Made by a program: the position numbers and the translations under genes
Shown here: piece by piece, positions 49,685-61,500 of the stretch
Position numbering within the stretch: the first letter of the stretch is position 1
Layout of the letters: each line of letters starts with the position of its first letter
Notes under the pieces: model-generated
What the model saw: the letters and a program-made list of their open reading frames with translations, nothing else
Databases searched by the model: none
Told to the model about the DNA's origin: nothing
Assembly: GCA_009869945.1 (NCBI GenBank)
Contig: WIXG01000020.1
Coordinates: forward strand, 371,538 to 435,537
Reading direction: 5' to 3'
Length of the DNA: 64,000 nucleotides
From: Mesaphorura yosii
Lineage: Eukaryota; Arthropoda; Collembola; Poduromorpha; Tullbergiidae

Positions 49685-52459
49685 GGTACGAGCTTTTTTT
49701 TTCTTCAACGATTCGACTCGACTTGCAATGCCGTGTATACCAATAAATAACCAGACAATTGCAAGGAAGCATAATTGCATCAATCGGAAAGCTGAATGCT
49801 GAACTTGATCTTGGAAGTTGGTCAATGCTCCGAGCAGGCACAAACGCGAGAAAGCCCTTGCCAGCTGTCTATGACGCGATGACGCCACTCACGACTTCGT
49901 GAGACCGATCTCGTCGAAGGAGTAATTAAATTCACATTATTCGAACCAAGTAAGTGCGCATATTTGATGCGCACGTGAAATTGCGGAGGAGAATTAAAAC
50001 ATAATTTTGCTGTAAATGAGGACCCACTGCCCTGTGACTTCGCAAATGACATTCATCACATCGAGTCGTCGTGTTGTCGCGTGCTGTGTCACGCCATAAA
50101 AGCTGGAACAGATAACATACACTATGGCTGTGACAAAATCCACATGGCGCTCGTCGTTGTCACACTTTTTACTGCCCAACTGCATACATTACCATTTGCC
50201 ACATTTGCATCGTAACGATTAATCACGAGTCACCTCCGCGCGATACGATCAAATTCCAAGGCGAGCGAAGCAATGTTAATTGTCAAATTGGACATCTTTT
50301 AAATAAATCTCCACCTGCACTGAGAACGAAATCTAATACAAGAAACATTAAACTCCTACTGCAATTCAAAGTCAAGCCTTTTTATGTACGTACGTGTACA
50401 ATAATTACTCATTACATTACATTGTATTACTTTTATCGAGCCCACGAGATGAGATCGAAGAACCACGCGGACGCGGCGTCACAATAAATAGCGTCTTTTC
50501 CTCGTCCTCCATTTTGCTGTTAAATTATGATAAAGACATACGAAATGACACGCAAGTAACGAAGTGTAGACAAGATTCAATAAATCTTTGCGAACGTCTT
50601 CTGCATGCGTTGTGGAGGTTTGAGATTTTTTGCGTCGCCGCACCGCACCGGCCACTCGCTTGGCTTGGACTGGCTGGGCTTTGGTTTTACATGCAATTAG
50701 AGTCAATTATTCGCATCTCACATCTCCAATCACGCTCGCACATATCCCGCGCTGTTGTGCCTGTGGATTGTGGAATTCTGTACAGCAAAAATAAATACCA
50801 TACCAACTTTTCAAGAGCGTTCACTGATAAAAAGGAGCATCGATCAACCCGACGTGGCTTAGTGCAGTCGTATCGTCGCACAACAGGTAAATATTGCGGA
50901 TGCCCTTTTATGGGACCCAACTCGCATGTTGCGAACATGAAACCTTGACTTAATTAACGACGCGATCAGTTTCAAAGTTAAATACAAGAATGAGACCCGA
51001 GCACATGGCACATGTCCAGCACCCACCAGAAATTCCAGGAAGGAGTTCGAAGCTGTTCAGCCGGATCTCATGTTACATTTATTTTAGAGAAGGTGTAGGA
51101 ATTGTTCGCCTTGGCACTTGACTTTTTTGATACAGGGCTGCCGAAATTTAATTCCTCATACACATACAGTTAATGAGCAAAGAATGAGTAAAACTCCTAG
51201 TTAATTAATTATAAGCCAATTGCTAATTACAATCTCTATTAATTGCAGTAGTATCCACACAAACCCGCAGAGACCTTGATCATTATCATGGGATAATGAG
51301 TCGTTAGTCGTAGCGTAGTCGTACTCTTGCTTCGTCGCCTAAAACATCTTAGTGAGTACGACAAAAACGCACGTGCAATTTTGTAATTGCAAAAATCACA
51401 CCAACGCTGGCGTTGGCTAGGTGCAAACAGACGAGATCATTCTTAAGTGCTACTCAGGCAACAATTAAACGGTGGTGCAGCAATTGGGCAATTGTAACGG
51501 AGTCCATCCAGTGCAGTGCCTCAAATTTGAAACCGACGTCAGTGTGAAAAGTAAACATTGTTGAGCAAACAACCCACTCGTCCTCGTTGGCATGGCTGTT
51601 TGTAGTCGTCAAATCTTACAGGCACTGGACATTCGTACGTTGTTTCTGAGATTTAGACGTGACGCGCACTCGTATTCTGAATTTGCATTAAGAAGATTAC
51701 GCTGCCTGCCTACCAAACTACGCTGGGCCAGCCTCAGCAGTGGTCATTCGGAATAATTGTTATTATACGCTGTAAATATTCAAATGCTGGTCCACACGGG
51801 CAAAAAACTCACAATTAACTCAACTGCTCGTTTACTGCACTGTAAACGTGCACTGGCCTGCTCTGGCGGCCACAATGACTTTGTATTCCGTGTTTGGAGC
51901 GCGCAGATTGCTCAGGAGTGGACGACGTCGACGGCCACGAATTGGTAGTCATCGAGTCGAGAATTGTGAATTGTGATTGTAACCTGCAAACTGTACGCTG
52001 CAAACAGCAAACTGCAAACAGCCCACAGACGACTTTGTTGGCAAAACATGTTTCGTGTTCCGCAGTTCCTAATCATGACTTTAAACTTATCATCGAGCCC
52101 CATCCTACGTACCACCACTTGCATTGGGCATTGGGCTTGACTATCCAACCAACTTAACGCCGATGATACGTATGTTAATGCACCTTTTCAGCGTACGCGT
52201 ACACTTGTTCGTTCCTTTTCATCGTTTACTCTACCATGCCACAGCACCACAGCAGCACATCACGACAAAGCGTTCGCGTACGTACGCGAAAAGTCAATCA
52301 CGACTCGACTCAGTTTAGCGCAACAAGTTGAGATATAAACAACTAGCGCAGTTTCCACAATCGCATCGTGCTCATCGTGTGCAAAAACGGTACAAAAGCG
52401 GTGTGCCGTATCAGTGCTTGCGAATGCTGTGAATTGTGAATTGAGAATTTTGAGTCGGA
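49685..52459. promoter_or_regulatory. Spacer and probable promoter region of the SUR-like gene
   Basis: About 2.8 kb with no supportable coding exon. A plus-strand open frame at 50394-50948 has no recognisable domain. The right end should carry the promoter and 5' UTR of the SUR-like gene and contains two CG-rich GTAC palindromes (listed separately). Confidence 0.45.
52273..52290. promoter_or_regulatory. 18-bp perfect palindrome upstream of the SUR-like gene
   Basis: TTCGCGTACGTACGCGAA is its own reverse complement over 18 bases. A second, 10-base palindrome, GTACGCGTAC, lies at 52193-52202. Both are about 300-400 bp before the SUR-like start codon. They could bind a dimeric regulator, but this is inference from symmetry and position only. 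Confidence 0.4.
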
Positions 52460-52552
52460 ATGGACAGCATGTGCAACTGCTGTGACCTGGACCCTGTGAT
52501 AGACAGGACGACGCGGCGTGGCCCGCCGCTGAAAGGATTCAACGATAATTGA
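52460..52552 (+). other. Upstream open reading frame in the SUR-like leader, 30 codons
   Basis: An ATG-started frame of 30 residues, rich in Cys and Asp near its start (MDSMCNCCDLD), ends at a TGA 44 bases before the main ATG at 52597. If the 5' UTR includes it, ribosomes would meet it first and translation of the receptor could be reduced. Whether the transcript begins upstream of it is unknown. Confidence 0.4.
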
Positions 52553-52596
52553 ATCTAATCTGCGGTTCGACAATCAAATTTCCGGGTGCCTGCATC

Positions 52597-55500
52597 ATGG
52601 AGTACCTGTGCGCGGGTGGGGCTGGCGGCTCGGGCCCGGCTCTGCCGTCCAATCAGACATTCCTGCAGTCGCTGGGCTCGATGACAGATTGCTCCTTCAG
52701 CATACTTCAGCTCGTGTTCAACGGCCTGTTCGTGTACTCGGTTTCCCTTCTTCTGATCTACCGCCTGTACTGTGCACGCCGGTGTGAGGCGAGGAGCCAC
52801 TCGCAGTTTTCGCAACTTATCAACTCACGGGGCGGCCATACGACGAGCAGACCCGCCAGTCTGAGCCAGTCTATGATAGCCGTCAAGACACACGCACGTC
52901 CACCGTCACGGCGGAGGAACAGCAAAAGCTTATGCAGCAATGTGAGTGACAATGTCTTCGAGACCAACCTGCGAACCATTTCCGAGTCGGAGTCGGTGGG
53001 CCCCGACGGAAAGCACCACGTGGTGGCCACGCTGAAGGGCGACCACAACTACGAAGTGGACTACCAGTTTGATGTCAATCCTGATGCTGAGGACGCGGAC
53101 GCTCTGAAGAAAGATCTGCAGAACATTTTCGAGTTTCAGGCCAAGGCGGAGCCTCTTCCGGACAAGAGCCGGCAGCTGCTCCTCCACCACATTCCGATCT
53201 GGATCGGGACCTTTGTGTTTGTCCTGATTGTGAGTGGGCAATTCGCCGAAGCGACGATTGTGTTTCTGACGCATGTCACGAGTGTCGGTGCAAGCGCAGT
53301 TCCAGTCATCCACTACCTCCGCCTTTTCTCAGCGCTCAGCTCCGTCGCCGCCCTGTTCTGGACGCTCTTTCTCTTCCAGCATGTGGAGACCACCCGTGCG
53401 CTCAATTACCTCTGGATCAACATCATTTATTACATCATCTCCACCGTCCTTGCGATCCTTCACCTGCATTTCTACTTTTATACCCTGCAGCTCACCTTCC
53501 AAGAACTGAAACCCGTCGTACATTTTCTGGCGACTGCCAATGCGCTCATCCTCATTGTGATTCTCTTCCATACGTTTCTGCACGAGGTAACTCGAATTCG
53601 TAATCCGTTTGTTTTTGGCTTTCTTCTGAAATATTTAGCAAAGTAGCTAATCAGAAAGTGGCCCTTTTTGGGCCCACTCCTAGTAGACTGAAAATTTGTA
53701 TATTTTTGGAAAGCTTAGGCCCTAACGACCCTTGTTGAAAAATTCAATGGGCAGCCTGTGGAAAAAAATTCATGAACTTTTGATTTTTTTTACTTTTTCC
53801 TGTGAGTTATATCGGAGACCTGTGATTTTTTTTGACAGGCTACCCATTGAATTTTTCAAAAAGTGTCGGTTACTTTAGACTCGTTAGGGCCTAAGCTTTC
53901 CAAAAATATACAAATTTTCAGTCTACTAGGAGTGGGCCCAAAAAAGGCCACTTTCTGATAAGATCCTTTATTGGCTTGCAAGCCATTTGTCTCCTTGCTG
54001 CTTGACAAATGCGGTGTCACAAGCCACAACGGCGTGCAGTCGCGAATAAATCAATTGCGACCGGTTTTGGTTGCAGATTTATGAGATTACTTGCCAACAA
54101 GAGCCAGACAATATCTGCATCAGAATGGCTTTACTATTCATCATTCACCATTCAGTAGCTCAGTTTTGAATTTAATTACTGTTTCCAATCAGCAGCCCCA
54201 TAATTAAGCGTACGTACAAAACGTACGGCGGCGGCAGTGGGATTGCTCATTGAAATTCGCCAGACCAAGGCCGACCACGAAGTCTGCCATGCAGTAAGCC
54301 GTAATTTCTCGCGAAAATTGGTCTGGCCCAGCTGTATCCCACTGGGTTACATCATTAAATGATCAAAATGCGTTTGTTAAACTATTACGTACAGAGTTTA
54401 AATGCGAGCACGATGAAGTGTGACGTAATGCAAAATTTGTCGAGTGCCGCATGCTTCCGGTTGAATTCACAATTCGCATGAATTTGGTGTCGCAAATTGC
54501 AAATGCCAAACACTAAACACTTGTGACTGTGACTTGCATTGTACAATTTCCTACTCGTGTTTTACGGTGGCAATGGTAATGATGCAAAAATCCGAAGGAA
54601 TGGGTTGAAGCTAAAGTTCGCAAGTTAAAATGTGTTATACGTAATTCGCAAGCTGTCAACACGTGGCACTCCAATCCAAATGGGTACAGATTACTTGATT
54701 GATTCATAACATTTCGCGACAGCCTCCCACGCCGCCACGCCAATCAATCCAATTTACTGCCAAGCACTTCCTACTGCCGTTACCTTGATTGGCATTGTTG
54801 GAAGAACCGGTTATTTGCTGCCAGAGAGATTAAAATGTGCAGTGCAGGCACAGGCACAAATGGGAAGATGATAAATATGTTCGAGCTACGGGGATTTTCA
54901 GATCCGGCTTCCGGCTGATTGACGGCTGGGTGGTTGCGTCTACTGTGACGATTACGAATTTGAGTTAAAATTTGCGTTGACGGTTGCAGACGGCGAGATT
55001 TTTAATTTCTGCCCATTCATTCGGCTCGGACCTACTCGTGAGTTCGCGAATGACGTAATTGTAATTGTCAGTTCGAGCCGATCGTGGGGCCGGCTGTGGA
55101 TTTATGAGCTCAGCGAACACAGTCGGTAATCCATCATTTGCATGGACGTACGTGGAAGTCGTGTATTGTCGCGTGCGTGCGTGAAGAATGAATGACAAGA
55201 TTAATCTGTAGCTCAAGTTCGTGGCTGGCTTAGCGTAAACCATGGCTTTGGCTTAGCGCCTTAGTCTTGAGACTTTGCTAATTGCGCATCTTTTCACTTT
55301 CGCTGCGCGCTGGGCGCATTCATTTCAAGGTCTTGGTCAGCCAACCTGTCTTGGCAAGACAGTTAGAGTTACATGAATATTGTAAATTTGAACGAATGGA
55401 GAACGAGGAACAAATCTCGCATTTGTTCGTCGCACCGATATGGCAGGTTGCAAATCGTTGAAGCTTACGCGGATATTTTGTGCCTATTGTTTAGCTGCAG

Positions 55501-58500
55501 CTAAAATTAGACTTTTCACTGCTCTCGCAACCCTCGTTCCCGGTCACATGAATCATATTCAACACCAGCTAGCTTCGTTTATCGCACGCCCTGAGCTCAT
55601 CTTCATTTTCAATCCTTTTATTGACTGTTTATTGGCGTTTGGCATTTTTGTTACGCGGAAAGATATTTTTAAACCCGGTACGGCACAGCACGGACTCACG
55701 CTGACATTTCTGTTTATTATGAACGCGACTAAATTTCGTGGCATTAACGGGACCACGACTGTTGTGGCAAAAACAAGCCTACATTGTCTCGATACAAAGA
55801 CAAAGAGTATCGACAGATCAAGATAATGCTAAATGATGAAGGAATTCGCTTATGGGCCGGCATGAATTAATTTCTTTTGTCTTCCACACCAGAGACACGT
55901 CCTCCGCTCGCTCGCCGACCACGCGCTGCGGAATGTTAAGTACCTGCACTACCACACGTCCCTCCTCTCCCGTCTCGTCTTCTTCTGGTTCACGACCATC
56001 CTCCGCATCGGATACCGGCGTCCGCTCGAAGAGAAGGACCTCGGCGTGCTCCCGCCTGAGGAGAAGACGCAGCACCAGTTTGAGCGCTTCAACACCGTGT
56101 ACGAGGCCGAGCGGAGGAAATGCGAGGAGCAGAAGCCCAAACGGGAGTTCAGCCTCTGGAAGTGTCTCTTCAGAACTCTCGGCTCGTCCCTGGCCATCAG
56201 TGGCTTTTTCCGGCTCCTGGCCGATCTGACCGGCTTCGTCGCGCCACTAGGCATCCGCACAATCGTCAAGTACGTCGGGAGCAATGCGACGAGCGCCGAC
56301 GAGCTGGGCGAGCACATGAGCAGCTCGGACGTCTTTTCGAATGGTTATGTCATGGCATTTGTCATTCTCCTGTCCGCAATTCTGCAGAGCACTTTCTCGC
56401 AGTGCTCGACGTTCCTCGTCAACTCGGAGGGAATTCACATCAAAGTCGCGTTGCAGGTGAGTCAGTGAGTCTTCTCCAATTAATTGATTCGGAAGTTGCG
56501 CCACCTCGTCGCAACATTGCATTACATCATTGCAATCGGCAATTGCTCGGTGGTGTGAGGCATGAATCAGAATTAACGAGAATTGCAATGAATGGAGATT
56601 AAATCATAGCTTGTAGGCGACGCATGGCCGTGACCCTGACAACAATTCTTGTGCTCAGGCGTTGATATACAAAAAGTCGCTGACCTTGTCCCCGACCAAG
56701 AGCTCGTACTCCTCCACCGCTCAATCAGATGACGAGCCGGGGTCCGGGCGGAGTAGCAAGCGCCGGAAGTCGGACTCGAACCACTCCTCCTTCAACAAAC
56801 GCCGCGAGGGCGACGGTGACCGAGACGAGACTGTCACCGAAGAAAGCACCAGTCTGCTCTCCAGCTCGCAGGCTGGCGGCGGCTTCGACACGGGCTCAAT
56901 CTTGAACATCTTGTCTGAGGATACGAATAACATCATGATGTTTTTCTGGATGGTCAACTTCATCTGGGCCATCCCACTTAAAGTGAGTCAGTCTTCAACG
57001 ACCGACTTGACTAACTACCATGGAAGTAGAATGTGAATGGAATCTGAACGGATTTTGTGGTGTTTTAGCTGACAATCCTGATGGGTCTGCTGTACCTCCA
57101 GCTGGGATTCAGCGCGTTGATTGGCGCCGGGATTTGTATCCTGATCATGATCCCGTTGCAGTTCTATCTGGGCAAGAAAATGTCGTCCAACTCAAAAGAG
57201 CTGATGGTGAGTTCCCCGTCGCGTCGTGTGCAAAGCCACGCAAAGATGCTATCAGCGCTTATTCACTTATCGCTAATCACAGCAGTAAACAAAAAATAGT
57301 GCCGCGTGCCATGCCGCTCATTGCCAAAGATTACAGTAAAAATGTAGTAAAAATGTTGATGTTATCGTCTGTAATTGTCCCGCCAGGAAAGATGCGACGA
57401 GCGCCTGCGTTCGATGAGCGAGATCCTGCAAGGAATGAAACTGCTCAAGCTGCAGGGTTGGGAGCTGCTCTTTGGCCAGCAGATCATTTCCATTCGGGAG
57501 AAGGAGCTCAAGACGTTGGACAAAGACCTTCTGTACAGGTCCATCATGAGTGAGCAAAAATTTCACCAATTCGCCATTCGCGGATTTTTCATTTTCTTTC
57601 CTTACTTCAGTTGCGGCTCATTTTCTTTGATTTCCCCGCCAGCATTTCTCACACACATTTCCTCCGTGCTTGTGACGGTGGTCACGTTCGGCCTGTACTC
57701 GTACATCGAGACAGACAAGCTGGAGCCGTCCAAAGTGTTCGCTGGGCTTGCGCTGTTCAACCAGCTCACAGTGCCACTCTTTATTTTCCCGATCACCGTC
57801 CCCGTCGTGATTGACGCACGGGTGGGTTTGCATTTATTTTGTTTTTTTGCGTTTGATGCTTAAAAAAGCAACCAGATTCGTGCTTCTATGACGAAGTATA
57901 TTCATTGCAGGTGAGTGCTCGCCGCGTACGGGAGTTTCTCCTCATGCCCGAAGCGGTTTCGTACACAATCTGTGATGACGACATGAATGGGTCGGAGGCC
58001 AACAGTAGACGACACGTGCAGGGAGGGCTGAACGACGCGTCGCCCGGGCCCGTGCCCGGGAGCCCCAAGAAACCGCCGTCACTAACGATTGACATTTCGA
58101 AGGTCACAATGCAATCTCTGCCGGCTCCACCACCCTCTGCGAAATCCCTGAAACTCCCAAAGATCTCTGACGTCAACACGAGCACCGACTCCGTATTCGC
58201 GCCCATTGCCGAGGAGTATGAAGAAGAGGAGGAAGAGGACGATGAGCCGGACGACGACGAAGGGTCCGAGGCTCCGATCACAATCGAGGACATCTACGAC
58301 ATTCACACCCAGAAGATTGAGCCCGTGCCGATCAGGACGAGCATCAAAAGTTGCAAGGGAGCAGGCGACAGGAAGTCTGTGTCCACGTCCGCTCCTAATG
58401 AGTCGGCTGCGCCGCTGGACGTCGAAAACCATAAACTTACTGACCTGACGAACGCTGCCGACTTGAAGAAGCTGGAGTACATCGATGACGGCGACCCTGA

Positions 58501-61500
58501 CACGGTCATCTCGATCAAGAATGGCGAGTTCAGCTGGGAAGACGACCGGAACGATCAGACGCTAACGGAAGTCGATGTTCGCATTCCGAGCAAGAGCCTC
58601 ACGATTCTCGTCGGGAAAACAGGGAGCGGCAAGTCGTCATTTATCTCGGCGTTGCTTGGCGAGATGCGCAAAGTGGACGGCGAGTTGCGGTGGAAGTCTG
58701 ACTCGCGGATCGCGTACGCCGCCCAAAAGCCGTGGATCCTGAACGGGACAGTTCGAGAGAACATTCTCTTTGGGAAGAGCTTCAAGGCTCGAAGGTTCAA
58801 GAGGGTCATTGACGCGTGCTCCTTGCAGCCGGACATGAGCCTGCTTCCGGCAGGGGAGAACACCGAAATCGGGGAGAAGGGAATTAATTTGTCAGGAGGA
58901 CAGAAGCAACGGATAGCTGTCGCACGGTAAATACGCTATACGTGAATTCTCAGCCATGTCTATTAACTCATTTATTCATTCACTGACCTAATTTTTTCCG
59001 GAATTGTCTGATTCAGAGCACTTTACTCAAATGCCGATGTTGTGATTCTCGTAAGTTAATTCCCTACTCGAACTTCTTTCAAATGACGCGCTATATCATT
59101 GCTTCATTGTAATATTGCATATTTCATTGCGTCAGGACGACCCGCTATCGGCGCTGGACGTTGAAGTGGCTCACCACGTTTTCACCGCTGGAATCCGGCG
59201 ACTTCTCGTCAAGCATCAGCAGCGAACAGTCATCCTCGTCACGCATCATCTGCCCGTGCTTCCTCACGCGCATCAGGTGAGCCAATCGCCAGGCCAGCAC
59301 AGTGTGTGGCCTGGCCTTGTGACGTGACTCGTGAATTGGCAGCACTTCAACGCAAACACGAAAAACAGGATATTAATGAATGACTTCGGCACGGCTGTAT
59401 GCAATTACTTGACATTATTGCAAAATATTGATGCTGGAAGATTTATTGTCATTGCCATGCACAAAATCGATAATTTCACGCCTTCCGAAAGTTATACAAA
59501 GACACATGACGCTTTGACCGTGATTCAGATGCAGATTTACCCATAAAGATCCGGTTTAATTCAATACAATCAATTCATTCTATTTACTATCACATACCGC
59601 AGATCCTCGCAATGGAGAAGGGCCGAATCCGTGCGCAAGGATTGTACGATGAGATTAAGACCAATGACCCGAGACTGTTTGCTGACTGGACGAGAATCAT
59701 GACCAAGAAGAAGGAAGAGCTGCAGAACAAAAAGGCCAAAACCGGTACAGAGCTGTGGACTCTGCTAAGGAATTCCCGCATTGCCGTCTCCGCGACTGCG
59801 GGTCGCACCAAGTTCAAAGCCGCAAATTCCGTGTCATGGACAGCTGACGAAGAGGTTTGTATTTAAGTTAACTTCCAATTGTGCTGAGAATGAGAAGCAG
59901 AACGTATAAACGAGACAAAACGAGATAAATGCGGCTTTCGATATCGCATAATTAGCAAGGTCGCCTGTAATCGAACCAGCCAGACATTTTTTGTGAATGA
60001 GACTGGCCGTTGACGCAATGGGGATTTTAATCTCCATTACCATCCGTACGCACGCAAAAAGTCGGCACTTGCAAATTCACATTCGCAACAAAACTCTTAA
60101 ACAATGGCGACGCGGGACAATGCATCTATTTTTCTATTTATGGATCAATCTTCTTGTGTTAATTGCAGCAGAAAAAATGGGAGCGTTACAAGAAGAAGAG
60201 AGAGATCTTCTCGCACCACAAAACACTATCGCATGAGTACCGACCCGGAGACGAGTGTTACTACGACGAGATGATGGAGCAAGTCCTCTGCCACCACCGA
60301 CAAGTTAGCCGTAATTCGAAAGAGAGCAGGTAAAGAAACAGGAACACAGACCATTACACATCACTCTGGCATGACTTTAAATTTCATCCCTCGATGTTTG
60401 ATGATGTTGTGTCGAGGTGTGCTGCTGATAAGAACGCTGATTGCTGATATGAATTACGAATTGATTGCTTGCCTTCTCAGCAGCATCTCAGCAGCAAGGT
60501 TGTTGGTTTTTAATGATGGGTGAGGCTCATAGCTGCTCGGCTGATTGGTATTCATGTCACTTGCAATTGATACTCATAATAACTTGCTTGCATTGCATTT
60601 GCATGCATGTGTTGTGAAAAGCTGTTGAGCGTACACGTACATAAATGAATACTGTTGAGTAAATTGTTGAAGTAAAGATAAAATAGTGAAAAACCGCAGT
60701 GAGGGGATGTAGCTCAGATGGTAGAGCGCTCGCTTAGCATGCGAGAGGTACGGAGATCGATACTCCGCATCTCCATGGCTTAATTTTTTTGCACATTTTT
60801 CTCGCCTCAATTTTAACTTGTACTCTACTTTGATGTGGGACAATGTCACATTTAGATTTTTTTATTTCGTTTTAGAGCCTCCACTTCCTCCTTCACCAAA
60901 CCAGCAACGACAACGACTGCTGCCCACCCAACGCTCTCCCGCATGACTTCCCTCCAGGTTGAGACGAAAGGCCGGTCTCCCATGGGCAAGGAAAAGATCC
61001 AGCGTCTGCAGTCAGCTCCTCCGGTCGAGGACGATCCGATGCCCATTCCAGGAGGGGGCTTCATGCGAGCCAGATCGGGAACCAACGACTCGGCCTCCAT
61101 GACCGCTCGAGTGAAACGGAAATTCTTCGCCAGGTAAGAAAGACCTCACGTAACGGAAAGATATAATTAATCAGCAACGTTAAGTTATGCTAATTATTTC
61201 CTCCTGAGCGAAGAAAGGACGTATGGTCGACGGGTTCCTCCTCCGCCACAGAAATGGACCGCCTTCCCCCGGTGTCCATGAGACTTGAGTCGACTCTTTC
61301 GCAGGACACTGATGAGCTCCCCGAAGACGAACCGGAGGAGGACACCGTGCTCATGAGCCGCGAGTCGAGCCAGGACGAGCGCGAGTACGGCTTCATCCCG
61401 CCTCGCGTCTACCTGACTTACATCACAGCATGCGGCCGCTTCTTGAGCACCTTCTACGTCCTGGTCGCCATCGGCTATGAAGTGGTGCACGTGTACACCA

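Noticed and set aside
50394..50948. 184-codon plus-strand open frame upstream of the SUR-like gene
   Set aside because: No domain, AT-rich composition and overlapping frames on the other strand. It looks like chance.
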